A stretch of 64,000 nucleotides of DNA from Thermoanaerobacter pseudethanolicus ATCC 33223 (GTDB lineage: Bacteria; Bacillota; Thermoanaerobacteria; Thermoanaerobacterales; Thermoanaerobacteraceae), in contig NC_010321.1 of assembly GCF_000019085.1 (NCBI RefSeq), positions 1,995,001 to 2,059,000 on the forward strand, given 5' to 3'. Position 1 is the stretch's first letter, and each line of letters starts with the position of its first letter. Positions 32,916-42,941 of this stretch are shown here, one piece after another. Under the pieces are notes generated by a model. That model ran no database searches, had not been told where the DNA came from, and saw only the letters and a list, made by a program, of their open reading frames with translations. The position numbers and the translations under genes are program-made.

Positions 32916-35405
32916 TCATGGTATTGGATTTGTTGTGGAAGGAGGGTTATTACTAGGCGGACTAGTTTGAGAATTACCATTGTTAGGAGGCGGATTGGTC
33001 GTTTCTCCTCCAGGAGGTTGCTCTGTACCACCGTTATTAGCGGGCGGTGGTTGAGTATTATCCCCTGGAGCATCACCATTATCAGAATTCTGTGGTGGCG
33101 GAACAGTATCATCGTATTCTTTTGGAACCACATATTTTCCATCTAGTGCAACTGCATTCTGCGCTGGTGTTCTACCTGGTGGATCTATAAACACAGCATC
33201 TTTTACCAAATCAGGAGGAGTTAAATCCGTTGCTAGTTTACCATTTTGAGAATTTATTTTTGCTGTAACATGAACAGTGCAATAAGTTGTGGGTTGAGTA
33301 CCCTGTGCAAAAATTTCAGTATAGGTTCTGTCACCTCTAGGATCCAAATGACACAAATCTGTAGGAAGTTCTCCTGAATCGCGACATACTGTTACAGAAA
33401 TAATTCCTGGTGGCCTTACAAAATCTTTATATGGTAAATTTTTGTGTATCTGCATCATCACTGTTTTCCAAAATATTGCTGGATAAGAACCTCCTGTAAC
33501 TCCTTTACCACCATATATCATTGCTATATTCTCCCCGGTTCCCATCCACACTGAAGCCGAATAATAAGGGGTAAACCCTGCAAACCAGGCATCATAATAG
33601 TTTTCATTTGTACCAGTTTTCCCTGCAACAGGCATATTAGGAAGTCTTGCATTCGTACCCGTCCCTCCAGGTTTTACAACCTCCTGCATCATATTTGTTA
33701 ATATATAAGCATTTTGCGGACTTAAAACTATATGCTGGGAAGGTTTATTTTCTAAAATTACATTCCCTTCTGAGTCAGTAACCTTTGTAAATGTAATAGG
33801 AGATGTGTAAACTCCTCCATTTGCAATCGCTCCATAAGCAGCGGCCATTTGAAGTGGGGTAACTTCTCCACCTGCTCCAAGGGAAAGGGCAGCTGGTGAT
33901 TTTTCAATTCTTTCCGTTATGTCAAGCCCAAATTTTTTGCCATATTCTGCAGCAGTATTAAGCCCTATCATCTCGACAACTATCCTTACAGCAGGTATAT
34001 TTTGGGATACTTTTAAAGCTTCTCTGAAGGTCATAAGACCTTTATAAGTATTTCTACTATAATTGTGAGGCTCCCAATTCCACTGTTTGTAATAAACAGG
34101 AACATCATCAACAACTGTAGCAGCTGTATAGCCTTTCTCCAATGCTGGTCCATAAACTGTAATAGGCTTTATTGAAGAACCAGGTGGTCTGCCACCTGTA
34201 GTTGCATAATTGAAAACTCTTACTTTGCCCTGAGTTTCGTCAGTTTCTCTTCTCCCAACTATACCCTTAACTTCTCCTGTTCTCCAATCCATTACTACCA
34301 TGGCACCTTGAACTATTCGAATGTTGCCTTCTTTATCTTTTAAATCAGCCGGAAAAAGTTTTGAGTTTTTGAAAGCTTCCTCCATAATATTTTGGATATT
34401 TACATCCATTGTCGTGTAAATTCTAAGACCACCATTGAATATTTTGTTCATAGCCTCTTCATACGATATGTTTAATTTTTGTGAAAGAGCATTAGCCACA
34501 TCCTCTTTTACTTGATCTATGAAATATTTATGTTTATCGCTGACAACAGAATAATGTATATCAAACTCCAACTTTTCATTAATAGCCTCATCGTATTGTT
34601 CTTGTGTAATGTACCCTTGTTTAAGCATTTCTTTTAAAACAAGACGCTGCCTCTCTATTGCAGCTTCTTTGTTAGCTGCAGGCGAATACAAGGAAGGGTT
34701 CTTAGTTATACCAGCAATTAAAGCACTTTCTGCTAAATCTAACTCATTAACATGTTTGTTGAAATAAGCTCTTGCAGCTGCTTCCACTCCATATGCATTT
34801 ACATTAGGTCCTCCAAGGTATATTGTGTTGAGATAAGCCTCTAGTATTTGTTCTTTTGAATATTTCTGTTCCAGTCTCCAAGCAAGAATCGCTTCTTTAA
34901 TTTTTCTTGAAAGGGTTTTTTCACTGGAAAGCATGGTATTTTTTACAAGCTGTTGAGTTATAGTACTTGCACCTTCAACAGGTTTACCTCCCGCTTTAAT
35001 ATTTGCAATAAGAGCTCCAATGATTCTTTTTGGATCAATTCCTAAGTTATTTTGATAAAATCTTTGGTCCTCAATAGCAACGAAAGCATTTTGTAAATCT
35101 TTAGGTATTTGGTCTAATGGAACCCATATCCTATTACTTGCCCCAAACAAAGTTGCTACTTCTTCTCCGTTATCTGCATAAACAATAGAAGATTGGGCTT
35201 GCTTTGTTAAAGCTTCCTCAGATATCTCGGGAGTATCTTTAATTATTGTCCATACTTTAGCTCCAATAACCCCAGCAGCTGCAAATATTAGAATTATAAA
35301 AGTATATATGACAAATTTTATTATGTTTTTTGCCACGCTTTTCTTTTTAGTTTTATCCTTCTGTTTTCTCCTTTCACTTCGCTTTAAATTTGCGTTATTA
35401 TCCAT
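32916..35405 (-). CDS. ponA: Class A penicillin-binding protein 1A
   Basis: 829 residues. Short cytoplasmic basic stretch, one membrane anchor (about residues 27-50), a GT51 glycosyltransferase domain with VAIEDQRFYQNNLGIDPKRI and STITQQLVKN, and a transpeptidase domain with the catalytic SSIKP, SQN and KTGTN motifs. The last 90 residues or so are rich in Pro, Asn, Gly and Thr, a low-complexity wall-exposed tail. It polymerises and cross-links peptidoglycan. Monocistronic with its own terminator. Confidence 0.95.
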   Translation of the reverse strand: MDNNANLKRSERRKQKDKTKKKSVAKNIIKFVIYTFIILIFAAAGVIGAKVWTIIKDTPEISEEALTKQAQSSIVYADNGEEVATLFGASNRIWVPLDQIPKDLQNAFVAIEDQRFYQNNLGIDPKRIIGALIANIKAGGKPVEGASTITQQLVKNTMLSSEKTLSRKIKEAILAWRLEQKYSKEQILEAYLNTIYLGGPNVNAYGVEAAARAYFNKHVNELDLAESALIAGITKNPSLYSPAANKEAAIERQRLVLKEMLKQGYITQEQYDEAINEKLEFDIHYSVVSDKHKYFIDQVKEDVANALSQKLNISYEEAMNKIFNGGLRIYTTMDVNIQNIMEEAFKNSKLFPADLKDKEGNIRIVQGAMVVMDWRTGEVKGIVGRRETDETQGKVRVFNYATTGGRPPGSSIKPITVYGPALEKGYTAATVVDDVPVYYKQWNWEPHNYSRNTYKGLMTFREALKVSQNIPAVRIVVEMIGLNTAAEYGKKFGLDITERIEKSPAALSLGAGGEVTPLQMAAAYGAIANGGVYTSPITFTKVTDSEGNVILENKPSQHIVLSPQNAYILTNMMQEVVKPGGTGTNARLPNMPVAGKTGTNENYYDAWFAGFTPYYSASVWMGTGENIAMIYGGKGVTGGSYPAIFWKTVMMQIHKNLPYKDFVRPPGIISVTVCRDSGELPTDLCHLDPRGDRTYTEIFAQGTQPTTYCTVHVTAKINSQNGKLATDLTPPDLVKDAVFIDPPGRTPAQNAVALDGKYVVPKEYDDTVPPPQNSDNGDAPGDNTQPPPANNGGTEQPPGGETTNPPPNNGNSQTSPPSNNPPSTTNPIP

Positions 35406-35523
35406 ATTAAATCCCCCATATTAAAGTACTCTTCTGAAAGCATATAATGATTAATATAAATTATATCATAAATTCAGGCCATTTTTATGTCCAATTTGTA
35501 ACAAATCATTAAAAATCCCATCA

Positions 35524-35553
35524 AAAAAGTCAGCCACTAATGACTGACTTTTT
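35524..35553. terminator. Bidirectional terminator after the Fe-alcohol dehydrogenase gene
   Basis: Arms AAAAAGTCAG (35524-35533) and CTGACTTTTT (35544-35553); stop codon of the dehydrogenase 7 bases away. Confidence 0.75.
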
Positions 35554-35559
35554 AAAAGC

Positions 35560-36738
35560 TTATTTTGCTAATTTATATATATTGATGACATCTTCCTTTC
35601 CTAACTTTATAAAATTACCAATTTTTTTGTTGCCGTTGTCTGTGCACTTATTTGCCATCTCTTCAAATCTGTCATCAGAAATGCCTGCTTCTTTGAGCGT
35701 AACAGGAAGACCAATCGCTTTAAAAAATTCTGTCATTCGTCTTATACCTTCTAATGCTATGTCTTCGAGGTTTTCATAAGCTAAATTCACATCCCATACT
35801 CTTACAGCAAATTGTACAAAGCGATTTATATCATGCTTGTATACGTACTTCATCCAGGCTGGAAAGATAATTGCAAGTCCTGCTCCATGGGCAATATCGT
35901 AAATAGCACTTAATTCATGTTCAATTTTATGGGAAGCCCAATCTCCTATCCTTCCTGTGCTTAGTAAATCATTGTGTGCAATGGTACCTGCCCACATAAT
36001 TTCTGCCCTTGCATTATAATTTGTTGGGTCTTTTAGCACAATACGCACATTATTTATAACAGTTTTTAAAGTAGCCTCACAAAACCTATCAGTCAAATCA
36101 ACACCTTTGACATTTGTAAAATATCTTTCCATGACGTGTGCCATAATATCTGCAACACCACAGGCCGTTTGATAATTTGGCAATGTATATGTAAGCTCTG
36201 GATTCATAATCGCAAACTTAGGTCTTATCAAGTCATGATGAAAACCTATTTTAAACCATCCGTTTTCATTTGTAATAACTGTAGCATCACTCGCTTCACT
36301 TCCTGTTGCAGGAATAGTTAAAATTACACCTACAGGTAAGGCCCTCTCAAGCTTCGCTCTTCCTACAAAAAAGTCCCACACGTTGCCATCATAAGGCACA
36401 CCCATTGCAATAGCCTTTGCAGTGTCAATAACACTTCCTCCACCAACAGCTAAGATAAAATCGATATTGTTTTCTCGACATAGTTTTATTCCTTCCTGCA
36501 CAAGACTAAGCCTTGGATTAGGCTTTACCCCTGATAGCTCTATAAACTCAATCTCAGCCTCTTTTAAAGAATTTACAACTTTATCATATAAGCCAGATTT
36601 TTTTATGCTTCCTCCACCATAACAAAACAACACTTTACTGCTATAATTTTTTACTTCACTTCCAACCTGATGTTCTGTTCCCTTACCAAAAATAATTTTT
36701 GTAGGGCTTGAAAAAAACAAAGTTTTCCATAAAATCAC
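35560..36738 (-). CDS. Iron-containing alcohol dehydrogenase (butanol dehydrogenase type)
   Basis: 392 residues. NAD(P)H-dependent reduction of aldehydes to alcohols, or the reverse. The cofactor motif GGGSVIDTAKAIAMG and the iron ligands in MAHVMERYF and IAHGAGLAIIFPAW are intact. The opening NFxF-like region and length match YqhD/BdhA enzymes. Monocistronic. In a fermentative host it probably takes part in ethanol or longer-alcohol formation or in aldehyde detoxification; substrate not deducible. Confidence 0.9.
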   Translation of the reverse strand: MILWKTLFFSSPTKIIFGKGTEHQVGSEVKNYSSKVLFCYGGGSIKKSGLYDKVVNSLKEAEIEFIELSGVKPNPRLSLVQEGIKLCRENNIDFILAVGGGSVIDTAKAIAMGVPYDGNVWDFFVGRAKLERALPVGVILTIPATGSEASDATVITNENGWFKIGFHHDLIRPKFAIMNPELTYTLPNYQTACGVADIMAHVMERYFTNVKGVDLTDRFCEATLKTVINNVRIVLKDPTNYNARAEIMWAGTIAHNDLLSTGRIGDWASHKIEHELSAIYDIAHGAGLAIIFPAWMKYVYKHDINRFVQFAVRVWDVNLAYENLEDIALEGIRRMTEFFKAIGLPVTLKEAGISDDRFEEMANKCTDNGNKKIGNFIKLGKEDVINIYKLAK

Positions 36739-36856
36739 TCCTCAATGTTTTTATTATTCTAATTTAATTATAATCTATTGAAGATCAATTTCAAAAAATT
36801 TATATCTTTTATTATCCATATTGTATAAAAATTCCTTCCCTTATCATTTACAAATT

Positions 36857-36903
36857 TACAAAATTAAAAGTCCTTGAACGTAAAGAAAAACGTCCAAGAA
36901 CTT
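36857..36903 (-). terminator. Terminator of the ascorbate-type PTS operon
   Basis: 14-base arms (36868-36881 and 36890-36903). In the leftward transcript all 14 pairs form, two as G-U; on the other strand these would be mismatches. The tail is TTTTAATTTTG. This shows the direction of use. It lies 70 bases past the SIS gene. Confidence 0.75.
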
Positions 36904-36973
36904 CATCATCTGTGAAACCTTCTGTTTCTAAAAAATTAACCAACATGGCTTACTCATTTTAAAGCATTAAATC

Positions 36974-37717
36974 TCACAAATGTTTTACTCTTTTCTTATA
37001 CTTTTCAATTAATTTTAAATTATGTTCCTCTGCTCCTTCTATATTACCGCTCAAAAATACGGGAGGAACTAAATTCTTTTTTATCATAATAAAAACTATT
37101 TCAGCCTCTATCATATTTAATATAACAGTATTAAGTACAGTAGAAAGAGGAGAAAATGAAATTTCCAGAGTATCTTTTTTAATTTTCAACGCTGCATCAC
37201 CATACTGCCCACAATTATCTATAACAATATCTGCAATATCTTCGAGAAACTTACCAGAAGAATGTCTAGAAAATGTTTTTTGCTTATATTCTTTTGAGGT
37301 TATTGCCACAACTTTTAACCCTCTACGCTTAGCTTCAACTGCTGCTTCAATTGGTGCTCCATTTCTGCCAGAATGAGAAACAATAATAATACATTCTTCT
37401 TGTCGTAAATCATATCTATCAAAAATCAATTTTATTATGTCTTCATTCCTCTCATAATAAGAACTTTTTAGTGCTCCTTCATGAAGCATTAATTCTGAAG
37501 GCAAAATAGGATTTACACAAGCAAGACCTCCTGCACGATAAAACAATTCTTCTGCGGCCATATGAGAATGGCCGCAGCCAAATACATGAAAAACACTGTC
37601 TTCTTCTTTTAGAAGAGAATTAGCTATTAATGTTGCTGCCTCTTGTATATTTTTAATCTGAGTTGCTTTTATCTTTTCTACGCTTTTATAAACTTCGTCA
37701 ATATACTCTAATAACAA
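36974..37717 (-). CDS. SIS-domain sugar phosphate isomerase-like protein (UPF0309 type)
   Basis: 247 residues. The sugar-isomerase fold shows [20 protein letters not shown] and the phosphate-binding [23 protein letters not shown]0309 proteins are uncharacterised relatives of phosphosugar isomerases such as GmhA. Co-transcribed with IIB and IIC of an ascorbate-type PTS, hence it probably processes the phosphorylated sugar. The identity of that sugar is unknown. Confidence 0.85.
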   Translation of the reverse strand: MLLEYIDEVYKSVEKIKATQIKNIQEAATLIANSLLKEEDSVFHVFGCGHSHMAAEELFYRAGGLACVNPILPSELMLHEGALKSSYYERNEDIIKLIFDRYDLRQEECIIIVSHSGRNGAPIEAAVEAKRRGLKVVAITSKEYKQKTFSRHSSGKFLEDIADIVIDNCGQYGDAALKIKKDTLEISFSPLSTVLNTVILNMIEAEIVFIMIKKNLVPPVFLSGNIEGAEEHNLKLIEKYKKRVKHL

Positions 37718-37731
37718 TTTTTATAGCCCCC

Positions 37732-38037
37732 TTAATTTTGTACTTCTTTCACTTTATCTAACCCTTCGATAAGTTTTTCTCTTAATTTTTCTTTATCAAA
37801 AAAATTATCAATAGTTATTACCACTTTTGCTATATTTTCCATCTTGTCTTTGTGAAACGTTTGAACTACAACTATATCAGCGTTAGTACTTTTTATACTT
37901 CCTATATCAGTATTTTCTACTTGCGCATTTATATCTAATTCTTTTAAAAGGTCTTCTATCATCATCTTAAGTATAAGACTGCTTCCCATACCTACACCGC
38001 ATGCTGTTACAATTCTTATTCTGTCTTTCATCAACAA
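37732..38037 (-). CDS. PTS IIB, ascorbate (SgaB/UlaB) type
   Basis: 101 residues. The phosphocysteine loop reads TACGVGMGSSLILKM, typical of the ascorbate-class IIB. It lies 11 bases downstream of the IIC gene and 14 bases before the SIS gene. No separate IIA gene is present in this operon. Confidence 0.9.
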   Translation of the reverse strand: MLMKDRIRIVTACGVGMGSSLILKMMIEDLLKELDINAQVENTDIGSIKSTNADIVVVQTFHKDKMENIAKVVITIDNFFDKEKLREKLIEGLDKVKEVQN

Positions 38038-38048
38038 AACCTCCTAGG

Positions 38049-39326
38049 CTAAAATACCAACTTTATAAGTTTACCAATTCCTATTATTAGCCACATTATG
38101 ATATACCAGTCAGGATCTGCAAGAACAGCAAGTTCAGGAGCAGTATTACTTAACATAGGCCAAGTCAGTGCTTGACCAAAAGCCAAAAATAAACCATTTA
38201 TTGCTCCTCCAAATACAGCACCTTTCCATCCCCCAACTGCATTTCCAAATACTGCAGCACCAGCAGCAGGAAAGAAAAGCATTATCATTGAAGGAACTAT
38301 TGTCGCAAATCCAGTTAACCCGAATATTATCATAAAGAGCAAAAATACTAGTGTTGAGCTAATAAAACCAATAAGAACTGCAGTAGGTGCATATGGAAAT
38401 ACTACTGGTACATCTAAAGCGGGTTTTGCACCAGGAATAAGTTTCTGCGATATTCCTCTAAAAGCAGGAACAATCTCGGCAAGAAAGAGTCTTACTCCAT
38501 ATAATAGAATAGTTATACCTGCGGCAAACTTAAATCCTTGAATTATTGCCCAAATAACAAAATTTAGATCTCCTGCTTGTTTTAATACAACTTCTCTTTC
38601 TGCAAAGAAACTAGCAACAAGCATTATTATCGTTATAATAAAAGCAGTTCCAACAGTAATATCTTTCATAAATTCAATTTTCTTTGGAATGTTCACTTTC
38701 TCAGTACTTTCTTCTGGTCTTCCAAATAAATGTCCAAAACATCCTGCTAAATAAGCAGCAATGGAAGAAGTATGGCCATAACCAATTTCATCACTATTTG
38801 TAACTTTCCTCATATATTTATGGAGATAAACAGGCTGAAAAGTCCAATAAAGTGCTATTAAAATCGCTCCTGTTAGTATTAAAGTACCTTGATTAATATT
38901 GGGAAATACTTCTAATAAACTTGCTGTAATAACAAGAGAAATCCACCACATTAAGTGTCCTGTTAAATATACAAATTTTGTATTAAATAGTTTTACAATA
39001 ATGAGATGAATTAAAAAGCCAAGAGCCATTATTGAAACTGCAATACTTCCGAAGTTATTCGTAAAGTTTTGTAAAGTATTCTTAGCAACTGGGGCAGAAA
39101 TATGAAATGCTGATGAAACTATCGTTTGAAAAGAAACAAGACCTGCTATAAAAACATCTGTCCCCGCTAGCATAATTAGTATACCTACCATTGCTTTTAT
39201 AGTACCTGAAATTGTGTCTTGAAAAGATTTTTTCTGTAAAAGTAAACCAATCAATGTAACAAGACCTATTAAAACAGATACCTGATTAAACAAATTTTTA
39301 ACCAAAAAATCAATTAATGCCATCAA
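38049..39326 (-). CDS. PTS IIC, ascorbate (SgaT/UlaA) type permease
   Basis: 425 residues, about eleven membrane segments. Family sequences GHLMWWISLVITASLLEVFP and YGHTSSIAAYLAG (UlaA-type) are clear. First gene of the operon; a regulator gene lies 89 bases upstream. The substrate could be ascorbate or another sugar acid or sugar; the SIS partner argues against the standard ascorbate pathway, which would need UlaDEFG. Confidence 0.88.
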   Translation of the reverse strand: MMALIDFLVKNLFNQVSVLIGLVTLIGLLLQKKSFQDTISGTIKAMVGILIMLAGTDVFIAGLVSFQTIVSSAFHISAPVAKNTLQNFTNNFGSIAVSIMALGFLIHLIIVKLFNTKFVYLTGHLMWWISLVITASLLEVFPNINQGTLILTGAILIALYWTFQPVYLHKYMRKVTNSDEIGYGHTSSIAAYLAGCFGHLFGRPEESTEKVNIPKKIEFMKDITVGTAFIITIIMLVASFFAEREVVLKQAGDLNFVIWAIIQGFKFAAGITILLYGVRLFLAEIVPAFRGISQKLIPGAKPALDVPVVFPYAPTAVLIGFISSTLVFLLFMIIFGLTGFATIVPSMIMLFFPAAGAAVFGNAVGGWKGAVFGGAINGLFLAFGQALTWPMLSNTAPELAVLADPDWYIIMWLIIGIGKLIKLVF

Positions 39327-39415
39327 ATTCCCTCCTCTAAAAATAAACTATCTTTTATTTGTTTTCACATAGTAAATACCATTATCAAACACACAAACTC
39401 CATTTGACAAAATAT

Positions 39416-41533
39416 CTACTTAATCAAATTTACCACTTCTTCAACGTCATTTGCCTCACATATTGTTTTTACCGTATTTTCATCTCCCAAAAGTTCTACC
39501 AGTTCAGACAATGCTTTAAGATGTGAAGAATGGTCGATTGCACAAAGGGAAACTACAATTTTTACTGGATCGTTTTCTTTATTGCCAAAGTTGACAGGAT
39601 TTTTTAGTGTAATTAAGCTCATGCCTATTTTTTTAGCACCTGCTTCTGGCCTTGCGTGGGGCATCGCTATTCCTGGCGCAATAACAATGTAAGGGCCTAT
39701 CTCTTTTACAGTGTTTATCATTGCATCAATATACCTCGGTTCAATTGCCCCGCTTTTCTCTAATAACTCACCTCCTATCCTCACTGCTTCCTCCCAATCT
39801 TTTGCCTCAACATTTAGTTTTATAGTATCCTTAGTCAAAAGGTCTTTTAACACTGGTTGTACAACTCCTCTCGTATTTTCATATGATGCTACATTTAAAA
39901 ATTTTGATAAATCTTCTATTAACTTTTCACGATTGCCTATCACACAATGCTTTTCTATTATTTTTATTAAATCATTAATAACTGTCCCTTGCAGCTTAGG
40001 TTTAATAACAAGGTCTTTTAATAATTCTATGTCTTTCTCTGTAAGAAGCGGATTTACTTCAATGGTTTTAATACCTTCATAAGGAATTGGAACAGTAGAT
40101 ACTATTAGATCTATATCTTTTTCTTTCAATCTTTCTTTTACCTGATGGTATGCGACAGCATCTACTATATTCACATCAAAAACTGATTGTAATCTCGAAG
40201 AAAGAAGTTTCGCCGTACCTATTCCTGTACCACATACAACGAGGATATTAGGCTTAGGTGCTTTAGTAACTTTTAATCTTTCAATTGCAGCACCAAAATG
40301 TATTGTAAAATAACCTATTTCTTCGTCGTTTAATGCTTTGCCTGTATAATCTTCTAAAGGTTTTAAACTTTCTTTGACTATTTCAAACAATTCTTTATAA
40401 TTTGCTTTAATCTCATCTAAAATGGGATTTTTTAATTTAAGTCCGTGTTTTAACCGGTATACTGTAGGCCTTAAATGGTCTAAAAGCCCTTCAAAAAGCT
40501 GTCTATCTCCTGATAAATCTTGGTGTATTTTGTTGGTGACATTTGTAATAATTTTTTCCGTCAATAACTGGTATTCAACCCAGTTTTCATTAGGATAAGG
40601 ACGTGTTTTTGAGACATTACTTCCAAGAAGATGAACAGTAATATATCCGATTTCATCAAGAGGAATAGAAACTTTAAAATGGTCCTCCAACATTTTTGCA
40701 ATATTTGATGCAACAGCAAATTCCTTTGTAATTTCCAAAGCTTTTAATTCTTCTTTTGGCATAATTATGTCTTTCCCTAGTTGAATCCTTTTAATCGCTA
40801 TTGCTATGTGTATTACAAGGCCAGAAAATGCCGCATCCGAAAAAACAGTTTCCAGTTCTCTTTCTGCTATTTGTATGCATTCTTCGATATAAGGTATGTC
40901 TATATCTTCAAATAGCTTGGTAATTTGTTTATCAATTCCTACACTAGAACGAGTATAAATCGGAGATTTTACAATATCCAGCGCCTTATCAACGTCAATT
41001 GCCTCTGTTAGAAGTTCTATAGCAGCTCTTCGTAATCGTTTTTCATCCCCCACAACTTTGATTCCATATTTCGGTGCAGACTTTAACTGAAGTCCATGAC
41101 GTGTAAGCCACTCTCTTACATCTTTTAAATCTTTTATAATGGTACTTCTTGACACCATCAATTTATCTGCAATGCTATTGATAGTGATGTAGTCTTTTTG
41201 CTGTATAAGTTCACTTAATATGATATTTACTCTTTCTTTTTGAGATAAGTTGTAATAATAAATATTGAGATTATCAAGAAGAGATAAAACTTTATTTCTG
41301 TATTCCAATAGTTCAGAAAATTCCACACCCACATTCGGTTTGCGTATCAATTGTGGCAAATTGTTGTACTTTAAAAACTCATCGATTGTATCAAGGTCGT
41401 ATCTTATAGTTCTACTGCTTACATTGAATATTTTTGCAAGGTCAGAAATTTTAATAGGCGCATTAGAATTAATAAGTCTGATAAGGATTTGAGTACATCT
41501 TTCATTGAGTGTGATAATTATCACCTCTTTCAT
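39416..41533 (-). CDS. PRD-containing transcriptional activator with EIIB and EIIA domains (BglG/MtlR-type)
   Basis: 705 residues. Two N-terminal HTH units (ISDLAKIFNVSSRTIRYDLD; ADKLMVSRSTIIKDLKDVR), two PTS regulation domains, an EIIB-like domain (ILVVCGTGIGTAKLLSS, phosphocysteine) and a C-terminal EIIA domain of the fructose/mannitol class with the phosphohistidine motif IAMPHARPEAGAKK. Phosphorylation by PTS components sets its activity. It lies directly upstream of the ascorbate-type operon, which it should control. Its EIIA domain might also supply the IIA function missing from the operon (inference). Confidence 0.92.
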   Translation of the reverse strand: MKEVIIITLNERCTQILIRLINSNAPIKISDLAKIFNVSSRTIRYDLDTIDEFLKYNNLPQLIRKPNVGVEFSELLEYRNKVLSLLDNLNIYYYNLSQKERVNIILSELIQQKDYITINSIADKLMVSRSTIIKDLKDVREWLTRHGLQLKSAPKYGIKVVGDEKRLRRAAIELLTEAIDVDKALDIVKSPIYTRSSVGIDKQITKLFEDIDIPYIEECIQIAERELETVFSDAAFSGLVIHIAIAIKRIQLGKDIIMPKEELKALEITKEFAVASNIAKMLEDHFKVSIPLDEIGYITVHLLGSNVSKTRPYPNENWVEYQLLTEKIITNVTNKIHQDLSGDRQLFEGLLDHLRPTVYRLKHGLKLKNPILDEIKANYKELFEIVKESLKPLEDYTGKALNDEEIGYFTIHFGAAIERLKVTKAPKPNILVVCGTGIGTAKLLSSRLQSVFDVNIVDAVAYHQVKERLKEKDIDLIVSTVPIPYEGIKTIEVNPLLTEKDIELLKDLVIKPKLQGTVINDLIKIIEKHCVIGNREKLIEDLSKFLNVASYENTRGVVQPVLKDLLTKDTIKLNVEAKDWEEAVRIGGELLEKSGAIEPRYIDAMINTVKEIGPYIVIAPGIAMPHARPEAGAKKIGMSLITLKNPVNFGNKENDPVKIVVSLCAIDHSSHLKALSELVELLGDENTVKTICEANDVEEVVNLIK

Positions 41534-41620
41534 TTTAAATTATATTCTATTTATATTATTATGAAAAGCTTAACATTTTGCAATATAAATGTGGCAAAAA
41601 TAAACTAAATAAATGGCATA

Positions 41621-41665
41621 AAATAAACTGCGGAAGGTAAGCTATTCACCTTCCGCAGTTTATTT
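41621..41665. terminator. Bidirectional terminator next to the aminotransferase gene
   Basis: 18-base perfect arms (41621-41638 and 41648-41665) with core ACTGCGGAAGGT, adjacent to the stop codon; A/T tails on both strands. Confidence 0.9.
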
Positions 41666-42832
41666 TTAAAACTTTGACATAAATTCTTTCATTCTTTTTA
41701 CTGCTTCTTCTAAGTTTTCCATAGAGGTTGCATAAGCCATGCGAACATATCCTTCACCATTTTCTCCAAAGGCATTTCCCGGCACAACTGCAACTTTTGC
41801 TTCGTAAAGGAGTCTCTTAGCAAATTCCATTGAGGTAAGGCCTGTCTTTTTTATTGAAGGGAATATGTAAAAAGCACCCTTTGGCTCAAAACAATCGAGT
41901 CCCATTTCTCTCACACTTTGAAGCAAATACTTTCTTCTTTTGTCGTACTCTTCTCTCATCATTAAAATATCTCCGTCCCCATTTTTTATAGCCTCTATAC
42001 CCGCATACTGACACATCGTTGCTGCTGCTGTTACGCCGTATTGGTGTATTTTTGTCATATGTTTTATAAAATATTCTGGTGCCGCTATATATCCGAGACG
42101 CCAACCTGTCATCGCATAGGATTTAGAAAAACCGTTTATAGTAACCGTCCTTTCCCACATGTCTTTTAAAGAAGCAAAGCTTACGTGTTCAAAACCACTA
42201 TATATTAGCTCAGCATAAATTTCATCAGTAACCACAATAAGGTCATATTTTTTAACCACTTCAGCTATCTTTTCCATCGCTTCTTTTGGCATTACCGCAC
42301 CAGTTGGATTATTAGGATAGGGTAAAATTAAGACTTTTGATCTGTCCGTAATGTACTTCTCTAAAACATCTGCCCTTAATACAAAATCATCCTCTTCATA
42401 TGTTGGGACAAAAACGGATTTAGCACCTGCAAGAATTGTACAAGGATGGTATGCCACAAATGAAGGTTCTGGAATTAATACTTCGTCTCCTTCTTCTACC
42501 AAAGTATTTAAAGCAACGTATATAGCTTCAGTAGCCCCAATTGTAACTAAAATTTCTGTTTCCGGATTGTAAGAAAGGTTATACCTTCTATTAAGATAAT
42601 TCGAAATTTCTTGCCTCAATTCAATAAGCCCTGGATTTACAGTATATCCTGTTTTACCTTCATCGAGGGCTTTTTTCGCTGCTTCTCTTATATGCGCTGG
42701 CGTTACAAAATCCGGCTCTCCAATAGCAAGGGATATTGCTCCCGGCACCTCTCGCGCCATGTTAAAGAAATATCTTATGGTAGATATTTCTATAGATTTT
42801 GCTCTTTTTGCCACCTTGTCTTCAAAGTTCAT
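41666..42832 (-). CDS. Class I/II PLP-dependent aminotransferase
   Basis: 388 residues, fold-type I. The PLP lysine is in NGFSKSYAMTGWRLGYIAAP; AIGEPDFVTP and YPNNPTGAV are family motifs. It transfers amino groups to aromatic amino acids or aspartate-type substrates; closest by eye to the PatA/AspC-like subgroup. Monocistronic with an RBS (GGAGG) upstream. Exact substrate not deducible. Confidence 0.92.
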   Translation of the reverse strand: MNFEDKVAKRAKSIEISTIRYFFNMAREVPGAISLAIGEPDFVTPAHIREAAKKALDEGKTGYTVNPGLIELRQEISNYLNRRYNLSYNPETEILVTIGATEAIYVALNTLVEEGDEVLIPEPSFVAYHPCTILAGAKSVFVPTYEEDDFVLRADVLEKYITDRSKVLILPYPNNPTGAVMPKEAMEKIAEVVKKYDLIVVTDEIYAELIYSGFEHVSFASLKDMWERTVTINGFSKSYAMTGWRLGYIAAPEYFIKHMTKIHQYGVTAAATMCQYAGIEAIKNGDGDILMMREEYDKRRKYLLQSVREMGLDCFEPKGAFYIFPSIKKTGLTSMEFAKRLLYEAKVAVVPGNAFGENGEGYVRMAYATSMENLEEAVKRMKEFMSKF

Positions 42833-42901
42833 CTCTAATCCTCCTAAAACAATAGTTTTATTATTATAGTTCTACAAAAATCTTAAAAATCCTCTATAAT
42901 C

Positions 42902-42936
42902 AAAAGCACTCCACCGCAAAAAGGTGGAGTGCTTTT
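42902..42936. terminator. Bidirectional terminator after the OsmC gene
   Basis: 14-base perfect arms AAAAGCACTCCACC (42902-42915) and its complement (42923-42936). Confidence 0.85.
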
Positions 42937-42941
42937 GACTA

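Noticed and set aside
32891-33142. 83-residue ORF on the minus strand
   Set aside because: It overlaps the low-complexity C-terminus of PBP1A in another frame and lacks an RBS.
36904-36973. Mini-ORF of about 30 codons (MLVNFLETEGFTDDEVLGRF...) after the SIS gene
   Set aside because: It runs through both arms of the operon terminator and has no RBS; coincidence is more likely.
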